Assembly (NCBI GenBank): GCA_017898095.1
Contig: JAGKQJ010000011.1
Location: 1 to 44,895 of the forward strand
From: Bacillaceae bacterium Marseille-Q3522
GTDB lineage: Bacteria; Bacillota; Bacilli; Bacillales; Cytobacillaceae
DNA length: 44,895 nucleotides
Reading direction: 5' to 3'
Of this stretch, positions 27,091-35,956 are shown piece by piece; positions within the stretch are counted from its first letter, which is position 1; each line of letters opens with the position of its first letter. The notes beneath the pieces were generated by a model that worked only from the letters and a program-made list of their open reading frames with translations, was not told where the DNA came from and did no database searches. The position numbers and the translations under genes were made by a program.

Positions 27091-27194
27091 AAAATGAATT
27101 TTATGCAGTTTTCTGTATTTAGAGAAGTAGAAAAAGTATCGGGGAGTTCAAAATTAGTAACTGAGTGCATAATCGGGACGGGAGGAGCGATGAG

Positions 27195-29507
27195 ATGTAC
27201 GGCGACAAACAAAGAACAAGAAGAGATGGTCCGGCAAAAGTAAGCGGGCGGCTAAAATATTTAACGGATCTGACATTTGCAAATATGCTTTATGGAAAAA
27301 TTCTTCGCAGTGCCCATCCGCATGCAAAGATTCGCTCTATTCATACGGAAAAAGCAGAAAAGCTTACCGGAGTCAGGGCGGTGATAACCCATAAGGATGT
27401 GCCCGGTTTAAACAGCTTTGGACTGATTACACCTGATCAGCCGGTTTTTTGCAATGATGTTATCAGATATGTCGGAGACGCGGTTGCGGCGGTTGCCGCA
27501 GATACCGCAGCTGTCGCGGAACAGGCTCTTGCATTGATAGAGGTAGACTATCAGCCGCTTCCGGTGGTTGATTCTCCGGAAAAAGCTCTTACCCCGGACA
27601 CACCGGCATTACATCCCGGTGGAAATGTAATGCATCGGGCAGGGCATCAGCACGGAAGCGTTATTGTGGGATTTAACGCTGCCACAGTTATCATTGAAGA
27701 AGTGTATGAAGTTCCCCGGCAAATGCATACGTATATGGAAACAGAAGGAGGCGTGATTGCCCCGGAAAAAGACGGCGGAATAACCGTATATGTCGGGACA
27801 CAACACGGCTATAAGGATCGCTTTCAACTGGCGCGGATTCTGAATATTCCGGAAGAAAAAATCCGCATTATTTCCAGTCCGATCGGCGGTTCATTTGGCG
27901 GGAAGGATGAATTAAATATTCAACCGTACGGGGCAATATTAGCGTTGAAAACCGGACGTCCGGTAAAAATCCATCAAACGAGGCGGGAGTCGATTCTTTC
28001 CGGATTAAAACGGCATCCGATGCGGATTGAAATGAAAACAGCTGCAAGGAAAGACGGAAAACTGCTGGCACATGAAGTAAAAATTATTGCCGATACAGGT
28101 GCTTATTCGACGCTCGGTCCCGCAGTTCTGGATTTTGCCGTTGAACACGCCACTGGCCCGTATAGGATTCCCAATGTAGCAGTCGAAGGAATTTCTGTCT
28201 TTACGAATAACGGTGTTGCCGGCGAGTTCCGCGGTTTTGGCGGAAATCAAGTAACGTTTGCTTTAGAAGGGCAGCTGGACCGGCTGGCGGAAAGATTACA
28301 TTTAGATCCGCTTGAACTGCGGCGGAGAAATTTGCGAAAGGAGGAAGATCCAGGTTCTCTCGGTCAGCGGATTGCAAAAACAAACGGAGCAGAGGATGTA
28401 TTAAACGCAGTATCGGGACCGTATGAGCAAAAGAAAAAAGAAGTAATCATATACAATCATCAGCATAAATGGAAGAAACGCGGTGCCGGCATTGCCATCA
28501 CGATGCACGGCGGAGGACTCGGATACGGCCGCCTTGATCCTGCCGGCGGAAGGCTGAGTTTCACATGTGCTGGAAATATCGAAGTTGCTTTCAGCTTTGA
28601 AGAATTTGGCCAGGGCATTTTAGCCGTCATCGAAACGATTGTTGTTGCCGAACTTGGTTGTTCTGCGGACGATTTAACAATTGTCATCGGAGATACGGCA
28701 AAAGCGCCTCATAGTGGTTCAACAACTGCATCCCGGGGCACAAGCATGGTTTGGACGGCAATCCGGAAGATGAAAGATGAATTTCTGCTTCGGCTCCTTG
28801 CAAAAGCATCCGTAATCACTGGCTTGCCAGTTAAAGCATTAAGGCTTGGAAGAGGGGGAATCTTTTCTGCAGAGGAAGCTTCGCCTGTAATCACCTACCA
28901 GGAATTAGCTTCTTCTTTTGAGGCAGAGCATCCATCTGATTGGGATGAGAAGCAATATCCTGTTACCATCACAACAAGCTTCGATTTTCCGACAACACCG
29001 GACAAAATTGATTCCGGTCATTTTCTGTTCTCTTTTTCGGCAGTTCTAGCGGAAGTGGAGGTTGATCTTTTAACAGGCAAAGTCAGAATAGCAGATTTAC
29101 AGCAATACGTTGCTGCCGGACCGGTCGTTAATAAAATCGGCTATCTTGGTCAAATAGAGGGCGGAGGAGTGATGGCGTTAGGCTATACACTTATGGAAGA
29201 GGCAAAAATCGTCGGCGGCAAATATGTCACGGAAAATCTCGATACTTATTTGATACCAGGCATAAACGATGTTCCTTTTCCTCTTTATGTAGAACCGATT
29301 GAAGCGTTATCTGAAGGGGATCTATATGGTCCGCGGGGAGTCGGGGAAATCGGCACAGTTGCGGTTGCGCCGGCAATTACGAAGGCGATCCATGATGCAA
29401 CCGGGCATTGGCTGTGCCGTTTGCCGGCAGCTGCAGAAGAAATTTTACAGGCCGGGCAAAAGAGGAGGAAAACAAATGGCGGAAGGCAAAGCAGTAGAAA
29501 CAGTTAG
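27195..29507 (+). CDS. pucD: PucD, molybdopterin-binding catalytic subunit of xanthine dehydrogenase
   Basis: A 770-aa XdhA/CoxL-type subunit that hydroxylates hypoxanthine and xanthine to urate. Seen: N-terminal KVSGRLKYLTDL and GKILRSAHPHAKI of the a/b hammerhead domain; Mo-pterin segments with SSPIGGSFGGKDE, GEFRGFGGNQ, RGTSMVWTAI and a C-terminal YGPRGVGEIGTVAVAPAI that should carry the catalytic glutamate. ATG at 27195 is eight bases after GGGAGGAG; a frame start 10 codons earlier is less likely. pucE starts inside its last 32 bp. Size is close to B. subtilis PucD (745). Confidence 0.95.
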   Translation: MYGDKQRTRRDGPAKVSGRLKYLTDLTFANMLYGKILRSAHPHAKIRSIHTEKAEKLTGVRAVITHKDVPGLNSFGLITPDQPVFCNDVIRYVGDAVAAVAADTAAVAEQALALIEVDYQPLPVVDSPEKALTPDTPALHPGGNVMHRAGHQHGSVIVGFNAATVIIEEVYEVPRQMHTYMETEGGVIAPEKDGGITVYVGTQHGYKDRFQLARILNIPEEKIRIISSPIGGSFGGKDELNIQPYGAILALKTGRPVKIHQTRRESILSGLKRHPMRIEMKTAARKDGKLLAHEVKIIADTGAYSTLGPAVLDFAVEHATGPYRIPNVAVEGISVFTNNGVAGEFRGFGGNQVTFALEGQLDRLAERLHLDPLELRRRNLRKEEDPGSLGQRIAKTNGAEDVLNAVSGPYEQKKKEVIIYNHQHKWKKRGAGIAITMHGGGLGYGRLDPAGGRLSFTCAGNIEVAFSFEEFGQGILAVIETIVVAELGCSADDLTIVIGDTAKAPHSGSTTASRGTSMVWTAIRKMKDEFLLRLLAKASVITGLPVKALRLGRGGIFSAEEASPVITYQELASSFEAEHPSDWDEKQYPVTITTSFDFPTTPDKIDSGHFLFSFSAVLAEVEVDLLTGKVRIADLQQYVAAGPVVNKIGYLGQIEGGGVMALGYTLMEEAKIVGGKYVTENLDTYLIPGINDVPFPLYVEPIEALSEGDLYGPRGVGEIGTVAVAPAITKAIHDATGHWLCRLPAAAEEILQAGQKRRKTNGGRQSSRNS

Positions 29508-29979
29508 CCGCGCAAATTGGATCGATCTTTCTTTTGAATTAAATGGGAAACTAACAGAGTGTAAAGTAAGCCCCGTGCAACGGTTCGTCGATCTCTTGCG
29601 TGACGATTTGCAGCTGACGGGGACAAAAATTGCCTGCGGCATCGGCAGATGCGGAGCTTGTTCGGTAATGATGAACGGCCGGCTTGTCAATGCCTGTTTG
29701 CTAATGGCGTATCAGGTGCAGGGAGCTTCCGTTACAACAATTGAAGGAATCGGAACAGATGCGGAGCTTGACCCGGTTCAACAAGCTTTTTTGCAAACAG
29801 GGGGATTTCAATGCGGCTACTGTACACCGGGAATGATAATCGCGGTTAAGGCTTTACTGGAAGAGTGCCCGCATCCGGAAGAAGCGGAAATGAAGGAAGC
29901 ACTGGCCGGAAACCTGTGCCGCTGCACCGGTTACAGCGGGATTATCAGAGCCGTGCAGAAAGTAAGTGTAAAAAGATAG
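29476..29979 (+). CDS. pucE: PucE, [2Fe-2S] subunit of xanthine dehydrogenase
   Basis: A 167-aa iron-sulfur subunit. The eight expected cysteines are all present: plant-ferredoxin type set Cys54, Cys59, Cys62 and Cys74 (CGIGRCGAC...NAC), and the C-terminal set Cys113, Cys116, Cys148 and Cys150 (CGYC...CRC). It passes electrons from the Mo site in PucD to FAD in PucC. ATG at 29476 has AGAGGAGG seven bases upstream and overlaps pucD by 32 bp, so the two are translationally coupled. An open frame continues upstream but without a ribosome site. Confidence 0.95.
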   Translation: MAEGKAVETVSRANWIDLSFELNGKLTECKVSPVQRFVDLLRDDLQLTGTKIACGIGRCGACSVMMNGRLVNACLLMAYQVQGASVTTIEGIGTDAELDPVQQAFLQTGGFQCGYCTPGMIIAVKALLEECPHPEEAEMKEALAGNLCRCTGYSGIIRAVQKVSVKR

Positions 29980-30189
29980 TTTAAAAACGGACAGTCGGAT
30001 CCGTCGATTAAAACGGAGCAAAGTTGCGGAGTGTCACGGTTGTTTGTGAAATATAAACATCCTTCCTAATTACTCCCGTCCTTTCAGCAATATCTACAGG
30101 GAGATTTAACTGGCTGCATCTGTGGGAAGAGAGATTCCTTGTAATAGTATGAAAAGCTGCAACTTCAAAAAAGGAAAAGGAGCGGTAAA

Positions 30190-31371
30190 ATGAGCGATCC
30201 ATATCAAGCATTTATGTCACAAGAGGTTACAAACGAGCCTTCTAAGGAGGGAAACTTATCCCCGCTTACTTTTGCCGTAAAGGATGTTTTTGCAGTTTCC
30301 GGTTTTACAAACAGTGCCGGAAATCCCGATTGGCTGAGAACGCATCTGCCGGCGAAAGAGCATGCACCTGTCCTTCGGCTGTTGGCAGCGGAAGGAGCGC
30401 GCTTAATCGGAATGACGCATACAGATGAGTTAATGTACAGCCTCAACGGTGAAAATGCCCATTATGGAACGCCGCTTAATCCGAAAGCACCTGATCGTAT
30501 TCCCGGTGGCTCTTCAAGCGGCTCAGCAGTTGCCGTTGCCGGAGAACTTTGCGATTTTGCCCTCGGAACGGATACCGGCGGTTCCGTGCGGATTCCTTCT
30601 TCCTACTGCGGGATATTTGGTTTTCGTCCGACGTATGGCGCCGTCGATATAAGCGGGGTGATTCCGTTGGCAAAAAGCTTTGATACGGTAGGGTGGATGG
30701 CACGGGATCCGGAGGTATTGCAAAAGGTTGGCAATGTACTCTTAAAAGAACTAGCGAAGGACGGGGCTGCTTTTGAACAATTGTATATGGGCGAGGAAGC
30801 ATGGAATCTGCTGGATGATTCGGTGATAGAAGACCTCTTTCAGCAAAGACCTTTTTTAAAAAAAATAACTTCCGTTTCTTTTTCAAAAGAAGGGCTGGAA
30901 CAATGGGCAAATACATTTCGAATTATTCAAGGCAAGGAAATATGGGAGGAGCACGGCGAGTGGATTCGGACGGAGAATCCCTATTTTGGACCGGGAATTA
31001 AGGAACGCTTTGCATGGGCAAGCACATTAAAAAGGGAGGAGAACAGCGGATTTTTAACAGTTCGGAAGCACATTCGAAAAACGCTGTCCGGGCTGCTCAG
31101 TACAAACAGCCTGCTGATTATTCCAACAGCTCCGGGAGCGGCACCGCTGAAAAATTTACCGGCAGGGCAATTGGAAGAAACGCGCGCAAAAACGATGCAG
31201 CTTACCTGTATTGCCGGATTAAGCGGCTTCCCGCAAATTACGCTGCCATTGTTTGAGATCGACGGGAAACCGCTTGGACTCTCGTTCATCGCCGGACGCC
31301 ATCAGGACAAGCGCCTCTTGGATTTTGCGGTTGATTTTGTTAGAAATGGAGCGGCGTTGGGGTTTAATTAA
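30190..31371 (+). CDS. Amidase-signature (AS) family amidohydrolase
   Basis: A 393-aa soluble amidase of the AS family, short like plant AMI1. The Ser-cisSer-Lys triad is visible: Lys31 in FAVKDVF, the cis-Ser within GGSSSGSAVAVA (106-117) and nucleophile Ser132 in GTDTGGSVRIP. The family hydrolyses small amides or transfers ammonia; no GatB/GatC partner is present, so it is not a tRNA amidotransferase. AGGAG lies seven bases before ATG 30190. It follows pucE by 210 bp on the same strand and is convergent with pucH, suggesting a role on an amide in purine catabolism (inference; substrate unknown). Confidence 0.85.
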   Translation: MSDPYQAFMSQEVTNEPSKEGNLSPLTFAVKDVFAVSGFTNSAGNPDWLRTHLPAKEHAPVLRLLAAEGARLIGMTHTDELMYSLNGENAHYGTPLNPKAPDRIPGGSSSGSAVAVAGELCDFALGTDTGGSVRIPSSYCGIFGFRPTYGAVDISGVIPLAKSFDTVGWMARDPEVLQKVGNVLLKELAKDGAAFEQLYMGEEAWNLLDDSVIEDLFQQRPFLKKITSVSFSKEGLEQWANTFRIIQGKEIWEEHGEWIRTENPYFGPGIKERFAWASTLKREENSGFLTVRKHIRKTLSGLLSTNSLLIIPTAPGAAPLKNLPAGQLEETRAKTMQLTCIAGLSGFPQITLPLFEIDGKPLGLSFIAGRHQDKRLLDFAVDFVRNGAALGFN

Positions 31372-31544
31372 ATAGCAATTCCATTATCGTTTTGATTTTA
31401 TTCATGAGAAGAAATGAAAGAAAAAGTTCTCGAGGAGAGGGTGCAAAATTCCCTCTAAAACTCAGTTTATTTTTGCGTTAAACAACTTAAAACTTCCTAT
31501 AAGCATAATCGATTTTAAAGGAGAAATAAACCTGTTCACAGCAA

Positions 31545-32900
31545 TTAGGCATTTTCACCCGGCTTTAGCCACTCTCCCCGAAATGTTCCTGCCGTCAACA
31601 TTCCTTCTTGATAAACTTTATGCCCGCGATTGAAAGTATAGCGAACCTTGCAAGGGAAAACGTGATGTGTGTAGAGACTTTTCTTATGCTTTGCGAAAAA
31701 ATTCGCTTCCGTCACGGTATGCGTCTCCTTTGTGGAAACAATTGTGAGATCAGCATCAAAACCAATAGCAATTTTTCCTTTTCTGTTTGCGAGGCCAAAT
31801 CGTTTTGCAGGAGCGCTTGCCGTTAATCGGGCGATTTTTTCAAAGGGGATCCCGTGTTTTAAAGAAATCTCAATCATGGAAAGCAGGGTAAATTGCCCGC
31901 CGTTAATTCCTCCCCACACTTCAAATAAATTATTGGAAGTCTTCATTGCGTACGGGCAAGGGGAATGGTCGGATGTAATCATATCAAAGGCGTCTTCTTT
32001 TAAAAGGCGGATCAGCTTTTCCTGCTCCGCTTTTTCGCGCAACGGTGGGGCGCATTTCGCCAAAGCCTGTTTGGCGCGCAGATCATCATGGGAAAAGAGC
32101 AGGTAATGCGGGCAAGTTTCTAACGTTACATCTTGCCCTTGTTGTTTCACTGCGAGAATTTTTTCAACTGCTAAGGCGCTGCTAATATGCACGAAATGAA
32201 GCGGGCACCCTGTCAGCTTTGCAAAGGATATTGCGCGTTCAACAGCTTCTGCTTCGGCAATTACCGGGCGTGACGCAGCGTAATCGTCCGCACTAAATTG
32301 CTGCTTTTTCAGCTTTTGTGCCGTTAAAAATTCAATCAACGGATTGCTTTCTGCATGAAGGGCTAAAATTCTTCCCGCCCGGGCAATCTCATGCATGCCG
32401 GCTACTAAAGTGCGGTCATCGCAAGCAGCAAACTCTTCATTGCCGGATGTGGACATAAATGCTTTGAAGGCAACGACGCCGGAATCGGCAAGTGACGCAA
32501 GCCGGTCAATGTTTCCTGGAACAAGCCCGCCCCAGAGACCAAAATCGACTGCGGATTTTTCCGCGGCAATCACCGCTTTTTGCAACAGGGCTTCTTTTGT
32601 CACAGTGGAAGGGATCCCGTTTAGCGGCATATCGAAAAAAGCTGTGCAGCCGCCGGCAGCCATCATAAATGAACCAGTCGCAAATCCTTCCCAATTCTCT
32701 CTGCCGGGCTCATTAAAGTGCACATGGGCATCGATGACACCGGGAAATAAATAATCACCGCCGGCATCAATAACAGCAGCTGCACCAGGCTCTATTTGTG
32801 CTGCGATGACGGAGATTTTTCCATTTTTAATAGCAATATCAGCTTTTATTGTTTTTTCCGGCAGAATGACAAGACCGTTTTTAATGACAACATCGTACAT
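31545..32900 (-). CDS. pucH: Allantoinase
   Basis: A 451-aa cyclic amidohydrolase (dihydroorotase superfamily) opening allantoin to allantoate. Seen: PGVIDAHVHFNEPGRENWEGF region with ligands His59/His61, FKAFMS with the probable carboxylated Lys146, ALHAESN, CPLHFVHISS, and TSDHSPCP with the catalytic Asp. Length equals B. subtilis PucH (446). GAAAGGAGAG precedes ATG 32900. First in transcript order would be pucF, then pucG, then pucH, which is last on the minus strand. No strong terminator between it and the convergent amidase gene. Confidence 0.95.
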   Translation of the reverse strand: MYDVVIKNGLVILPEKTIKADIAIKNGKISVIAAQIEPGAAAVIDAGGDYLFPGVIDAHVHFNEPGRENWEGFATGSFMMAAGGCTAFFDMPLNGIPSTVTKEALLQKAVIAAEKSAVDFGLWGGLVPGNIDRLASLADSGVVAFKAFMSTSGNEEFAACDDRTLVAGMHEIARAGRILALHAESNPLIEFLTAQKLKKQQFSADDYAASRPVIAEAEAVERAISFAKLTGCPLHFVHISSALAVEKILAVKQQGQDVTLETCPHYLLFSHDDLRAKQALAKCAPPLREKAEQEKLIRLLKEDAFDMITSDHSPCPYAMKTSNNLFEVWGGINGGQFTLLSMIEISLKHGIPFEKIARLTASAPAKRFGLANRKGKIAIGFDADLTIVSTKETHTVTEANFFAKHKKSLYTHHVFPCKVRYTFNRGHKVYQEGMLTAGTFRGEWLKPGENA

Positions 32901-32967
32901 GCTTTTCTCTCCTTTCCCGGCTGATTATGTGATAGAAGTATGTTTATAAGCTTGACCTTTCCGGAAA

Positions 32968-34218
32968 TCAGGAAACGGCAGCTTTTGTTGTTAAATAGCG
33001 ATCTAAAGCTGCCTGTACGCCTTTTCCGGCTGCGATCTTTGCCCCGTGTCGAAGGAGAACAGCTTCTAAGGCACCTAACAAAAACAAAATATTTTCCTTG
33101 CGGCAGCTGTAGCCCATTGTGCCAATGCGCCAAATTTTCCCTTGCAGCGGGCCAAACGAGCTTGCAATTTCAATGCCGAACTCCGTAAGCAGCATTGCAC
33201 GCACAGAATCGGAGTCGACACCCTCCGGTATTTGTACACATGTTACCGTTGGCAGCTTGCAGGCACGGTTGCCGAAAAGGGATAAACCCATTGCTTCCAA
33301 TCCGGCAATGAGGGCTTGTTCATGAAATTGATGGCGGAGAAAGCGATTTTCCAAACCTTCTTCCAAAACAAGCCGCGCCCCTTCCCGGAGAGCATATAGC
33401 ATCGAAGTAGCTTCAGTATGATGATTTAAGCGGCGCGGACTCCAATAATCCTGCAGCATATTAAGATCAAAATAATTACTTTTCACGACCGGATTTTTTA
33501 AATGCATCTCCCGCAGTCGGTCCGCTTCTGTCGCAATCCCGCGTTCGACTTTTTTCCGCCTGGCAATTACTTGTTCAACACGTTCGTTGTACGTAACCGG
33601 CGCCATTCCGGAAGGAACTGATAAACATTTTTGCGTGCCGCCAATGACACCATCCAGCAGCCACTCATCCACTTTGACGGGCGCGCCGCCAATGGAAGCA
33701 ACGGCATCGACGATTAGCAGTGTACCGAGCTCGCGGCATACCGCTCCGATTTTATCTAACGGCTGCATGCAGCCGGTCGAAGTTTCTGCATGAACAAGCG
33801 CGACAATTTTTGGCGAGATTTTTTTCATTTCAGCAATGATTTCTGCTTGTTCGAAGACACTTCCCCACGGACATTCCATCGTATGAACCTCGGCTCCGTA
33901 ACGCTCGCAGATTTCCATGAAGAGATGGCCAAAGCGGCCGAATACCGGAACCAGGACTTTATCTCCCGGTTCAATAATGCTGCACAGCATTGCTTCCAGT
34001 CCTGACCTTGAAGTACCGTCAACAGGGAAGGTCCATTTATTTTTCGTTTGAAAAATAGCACGAAGCATTTCCATTACTTCGTTCATGATTGTCGTAAAAG
34101 CGGGATCAAATTGTCCTAATATAGGAGTTGACATCGCTCTTAGGACACGAGGATCGACCTCCACCGGACCCGGTGTCATAATGGTACGAAGCGGGGTGTT
34201 TAATTCACGGTAAGTCAA
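32968..34218 (-). CDS. pucG: (S)-ureidoglycine-glyoxylate aminotransferase PucG
   Basis: A 416-aa fold-type I PLP enzyme related to alanine/serine-glyoxylate aminotransferases. It uses ureidoglycine and glyoxylate to make oxalurate and glycine. Seen: TPGPVEVDPRVL (15-26), VDGTSRSGLEAML, VDAVASIGG with Asp171, GGTQKCLS with Schiff-base Lys197, and C-terminal WRIGTMGYS. The start is TTG at 34218 with AGGAGG nine bases upstream. It lies between pucF and pucH, matching the order of pathway steps after allantoin. Confidence 0.93.
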   Translation of the reverse strand: MTYRELNTPLRTIMTPGPVEVDPRVLRAMSTPILGQFDPAFTTIMNEVMEMLRAIFQTKNKWTFPVDGTSRSGLEAMLCSIIEPGDKVLVPVFGRFGHLFMEICERYGAEVHTMECPWGSVFEQAEIIAEMKKISPKIVALVHAETSTGCMQPLDKIGAVCRELGTLLIVDAVASIGGAPVKVDEWLLDGVIGGTQKCLSVPSGMAPVTYNERVEQVIARRKKVERGIATEADRLREMHLKNPVVKSNYFDLNMLQDYWSPRRLNHHTEATSMLYALREGARLVLEEGLENRFLRHQFHEQALIAGLEAMGLSLFGNRACKLPTVTCVQIPEGVDSDSVRAMLLTEFGIEIASSFGPLQGKIWRIGTMGYSCRKENILFLLGALEAVLLRHGAKIAAGKGVQAALDRYLTTKAAVS

Positions 34219-34406
34219 TGAAAAAGACCTCCTAAAATTTAATTATTTTTTTAAGCCTCAAAAACAAAGCGAAGGCGGTGCTATATAATCAGATAAGTAT
34301 AGTTTCTGCTTGTTACTTATGCACTTTGTACAATCGGAATAAGTTATAAATCCTTTACCTGAATCTGTTTGTTACACTTAGTAATCTTGTAAAAAGCTCA
34401 TAATTG

Positions 34407-35624
34407 TTAATAGGCCAAACGGTAAAGCAGCTCCGTCAGCATGGAAATTCCATTGTCTAAATCTTCTTTGCACGTATATTCTTCCGGAGAATGGCTGATG
34501 CCTTTTTCACTTGGAACAAACAGCAGCACCGTCGGGCAATAGCTACCAAAAACTTGTGCGTCATGACCGGCGCCGCTTATCATCGAATGAAAAGAAAGCC
34601 GCTTCTCTGCAGCAATTTTTTCACACAGTTTAATTAACTTTCGGTCCATTGCGACCGGGTGAATGTTCATCCAATTAGAAACTGTGAAAGAAATATTTTT
34701 TTCCTCGGAAACCGTATAAAAATAATGCAGCAATTCTTCGTAAAATTGATTGAGAACCGTTTCTTTGTAATGCCGTACGTCCATCGTAAACATCACATCT
34801 CCGGCAATCACGTTCGGCATATTCGGCTTCACATCGATTTTTCCGACTGTCGCAACAAGCTCCGGGTCGCATTCTTTGGCTTTCTTTTCAATATAAGAAA
34901 TAAATAAAGCAGCACCAGCAAGGGCATCTTTTCGTAAATGCATCGGCGTCGTCCCCGCGTGGTTGCTTTCTCCGGAAATCGTAATGCTGTAGCGTCTCTG
35001 TCCAACAATGTGGCTGACAATTCCCAACGCTTTATTTTCGCTTTTCAAAATCATTCCTTGTTCGATATGGAGCTCGACAAAGCAATCAAGATCATCGCGC
35101 ACAGGGGATTGCCCATTATCAGGGTTAAATCCTGCTTCCTGCATTGCATCCAGTAAAAGTATGCCGTTTGAATCTTTCAACGGGAGCCCGTCGGTTAATG
35201 TATATTTTCCGGTAATGCTTCCGGAGCCCCAAAAGGTTAGCGGAAACCGGCTTCCTTCTTCTTCGCATAAAGAAACGACTTCAATCGTTTTTTTCGGCCT
35301 GCCTTTTGTTTCATAGAGGGTTTTTGCAGCTAAAAGACTTGCTGTGATGCCATACAAGCCGTCATACAACCCTCCATTGGCTACGGTGTCAATATGTGAT
35401 CCTGTTAAAATCGTTTTTGCCCCGGGATCGGTTCCGGGTATTTTGCCGAATAAATTGCCGACCCGGTCAAAGGACGCTGTAAAACCAAACAATTCCATTT
35501 GTTCTTTTATGGCAAGCTGTGCTTCTTTCCACGAACGGGAGTACAATAAGCGATGGACACCGCCGTTTTTTGATTGACCAAAGGAGGCAAGTTTTTTAAT
35601 GAACGCTTCTACATTGATCGCCAA
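34407..35624 (-). CDS. pucF: Allantoate amidohydrolase PucF (M20 family)
   Basis: A 405-aa AllC-type binuclear metalloenzyme that converts allantoate to ureidoglycine, ammonia and CO2. Seen: GSHIDTVANGGLYDG with ligands His77 and Asp88, CEEEGSRFPLTFWGS with Glu121/122, ELHIEQG, GESNHAGTTPMHLRKDA (substrate-contact segment of AllC) and GAGHDAQVF. The start is TTG at 35624, eight bases after GGGAGG. First gene of the minus-strand pucF-G-H unit, divergent from pucR across a 332-bp AT-rich region. Confidence 0.94.
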   Translation of the reverse strand: MAINVEAFIKKLASFGQSKNGGVHRLLYSRSWKEAQLAIKEQMELFGFTASFDRVGNLFGKIPGTDPGAKTILTGSHIDTVANGGLYDGLYGITASLLAAKTLYETKGRPKKTIEVVSLCEEEGSRFPLTFWGSGSITGKYTLTDGLPLKDSNGILLLDAMQEAGFNPDNGQSPVRDDLDCFVELHIEQGMILKSENKALGIVSHIVGQRRYSITISGESNHAGTTPMHLRKDALAGAALFISYIEKKAKECDPELVATVGKIDVKPNMPNVIAGDVMFTMDVRHYKETVLNQFYEELLHYFYTVSEEKNISFTVSNWMNIHPVAMDRKLIKLCEKIAAEKRLSFHSMISGAGHDAQVFGSYCPTVLLFVPSEKGISHSPEEYTCKEDLDNGISMLTELLYRLAY

Positions 35625-35956
35625 TCCGAAAACCTCCCATCAGAGGATCTATTAGTCTATAAAAATAAGTCTATCAGCCCCGTTTTCGTTATTCATTGGC
35701 AAAATCGTAATAAATTTGCGCTATTTTTGTGCTAATTAACTAAAAACTTTAAAAATTATGATAAAATATTTATTAAAAAGTGAAATTCATCTCTACTGAA
35801 CCTTAGTTGAACGAAACGATGATTGATTTCCTGTGGAAATGCCCGGTTTCGTGCGAAAGGTGCGTAAGTCTCGGCCGGCTTTTTGAGAGAAATGGATATT
35901 TTAATATTAAGTACAATTACTGCGATAAATCCACACCAAAAAAGAGGAGGGATAAG
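35625..35956. promoter_or_regulatory. Divergent control region between pucF and pucR
   Basis: An AT-rich 332-bp region expected to hold both promoters. The best PucR-box-like stretch is ATTCATTGGCAAA at 35691-35703, 11 of 13 to the remembered consensus. A frame continuous with pucR extends upstream to 35807 but has no ribosome binding site, so I treat it as untranslated. Confidence 0.35.
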
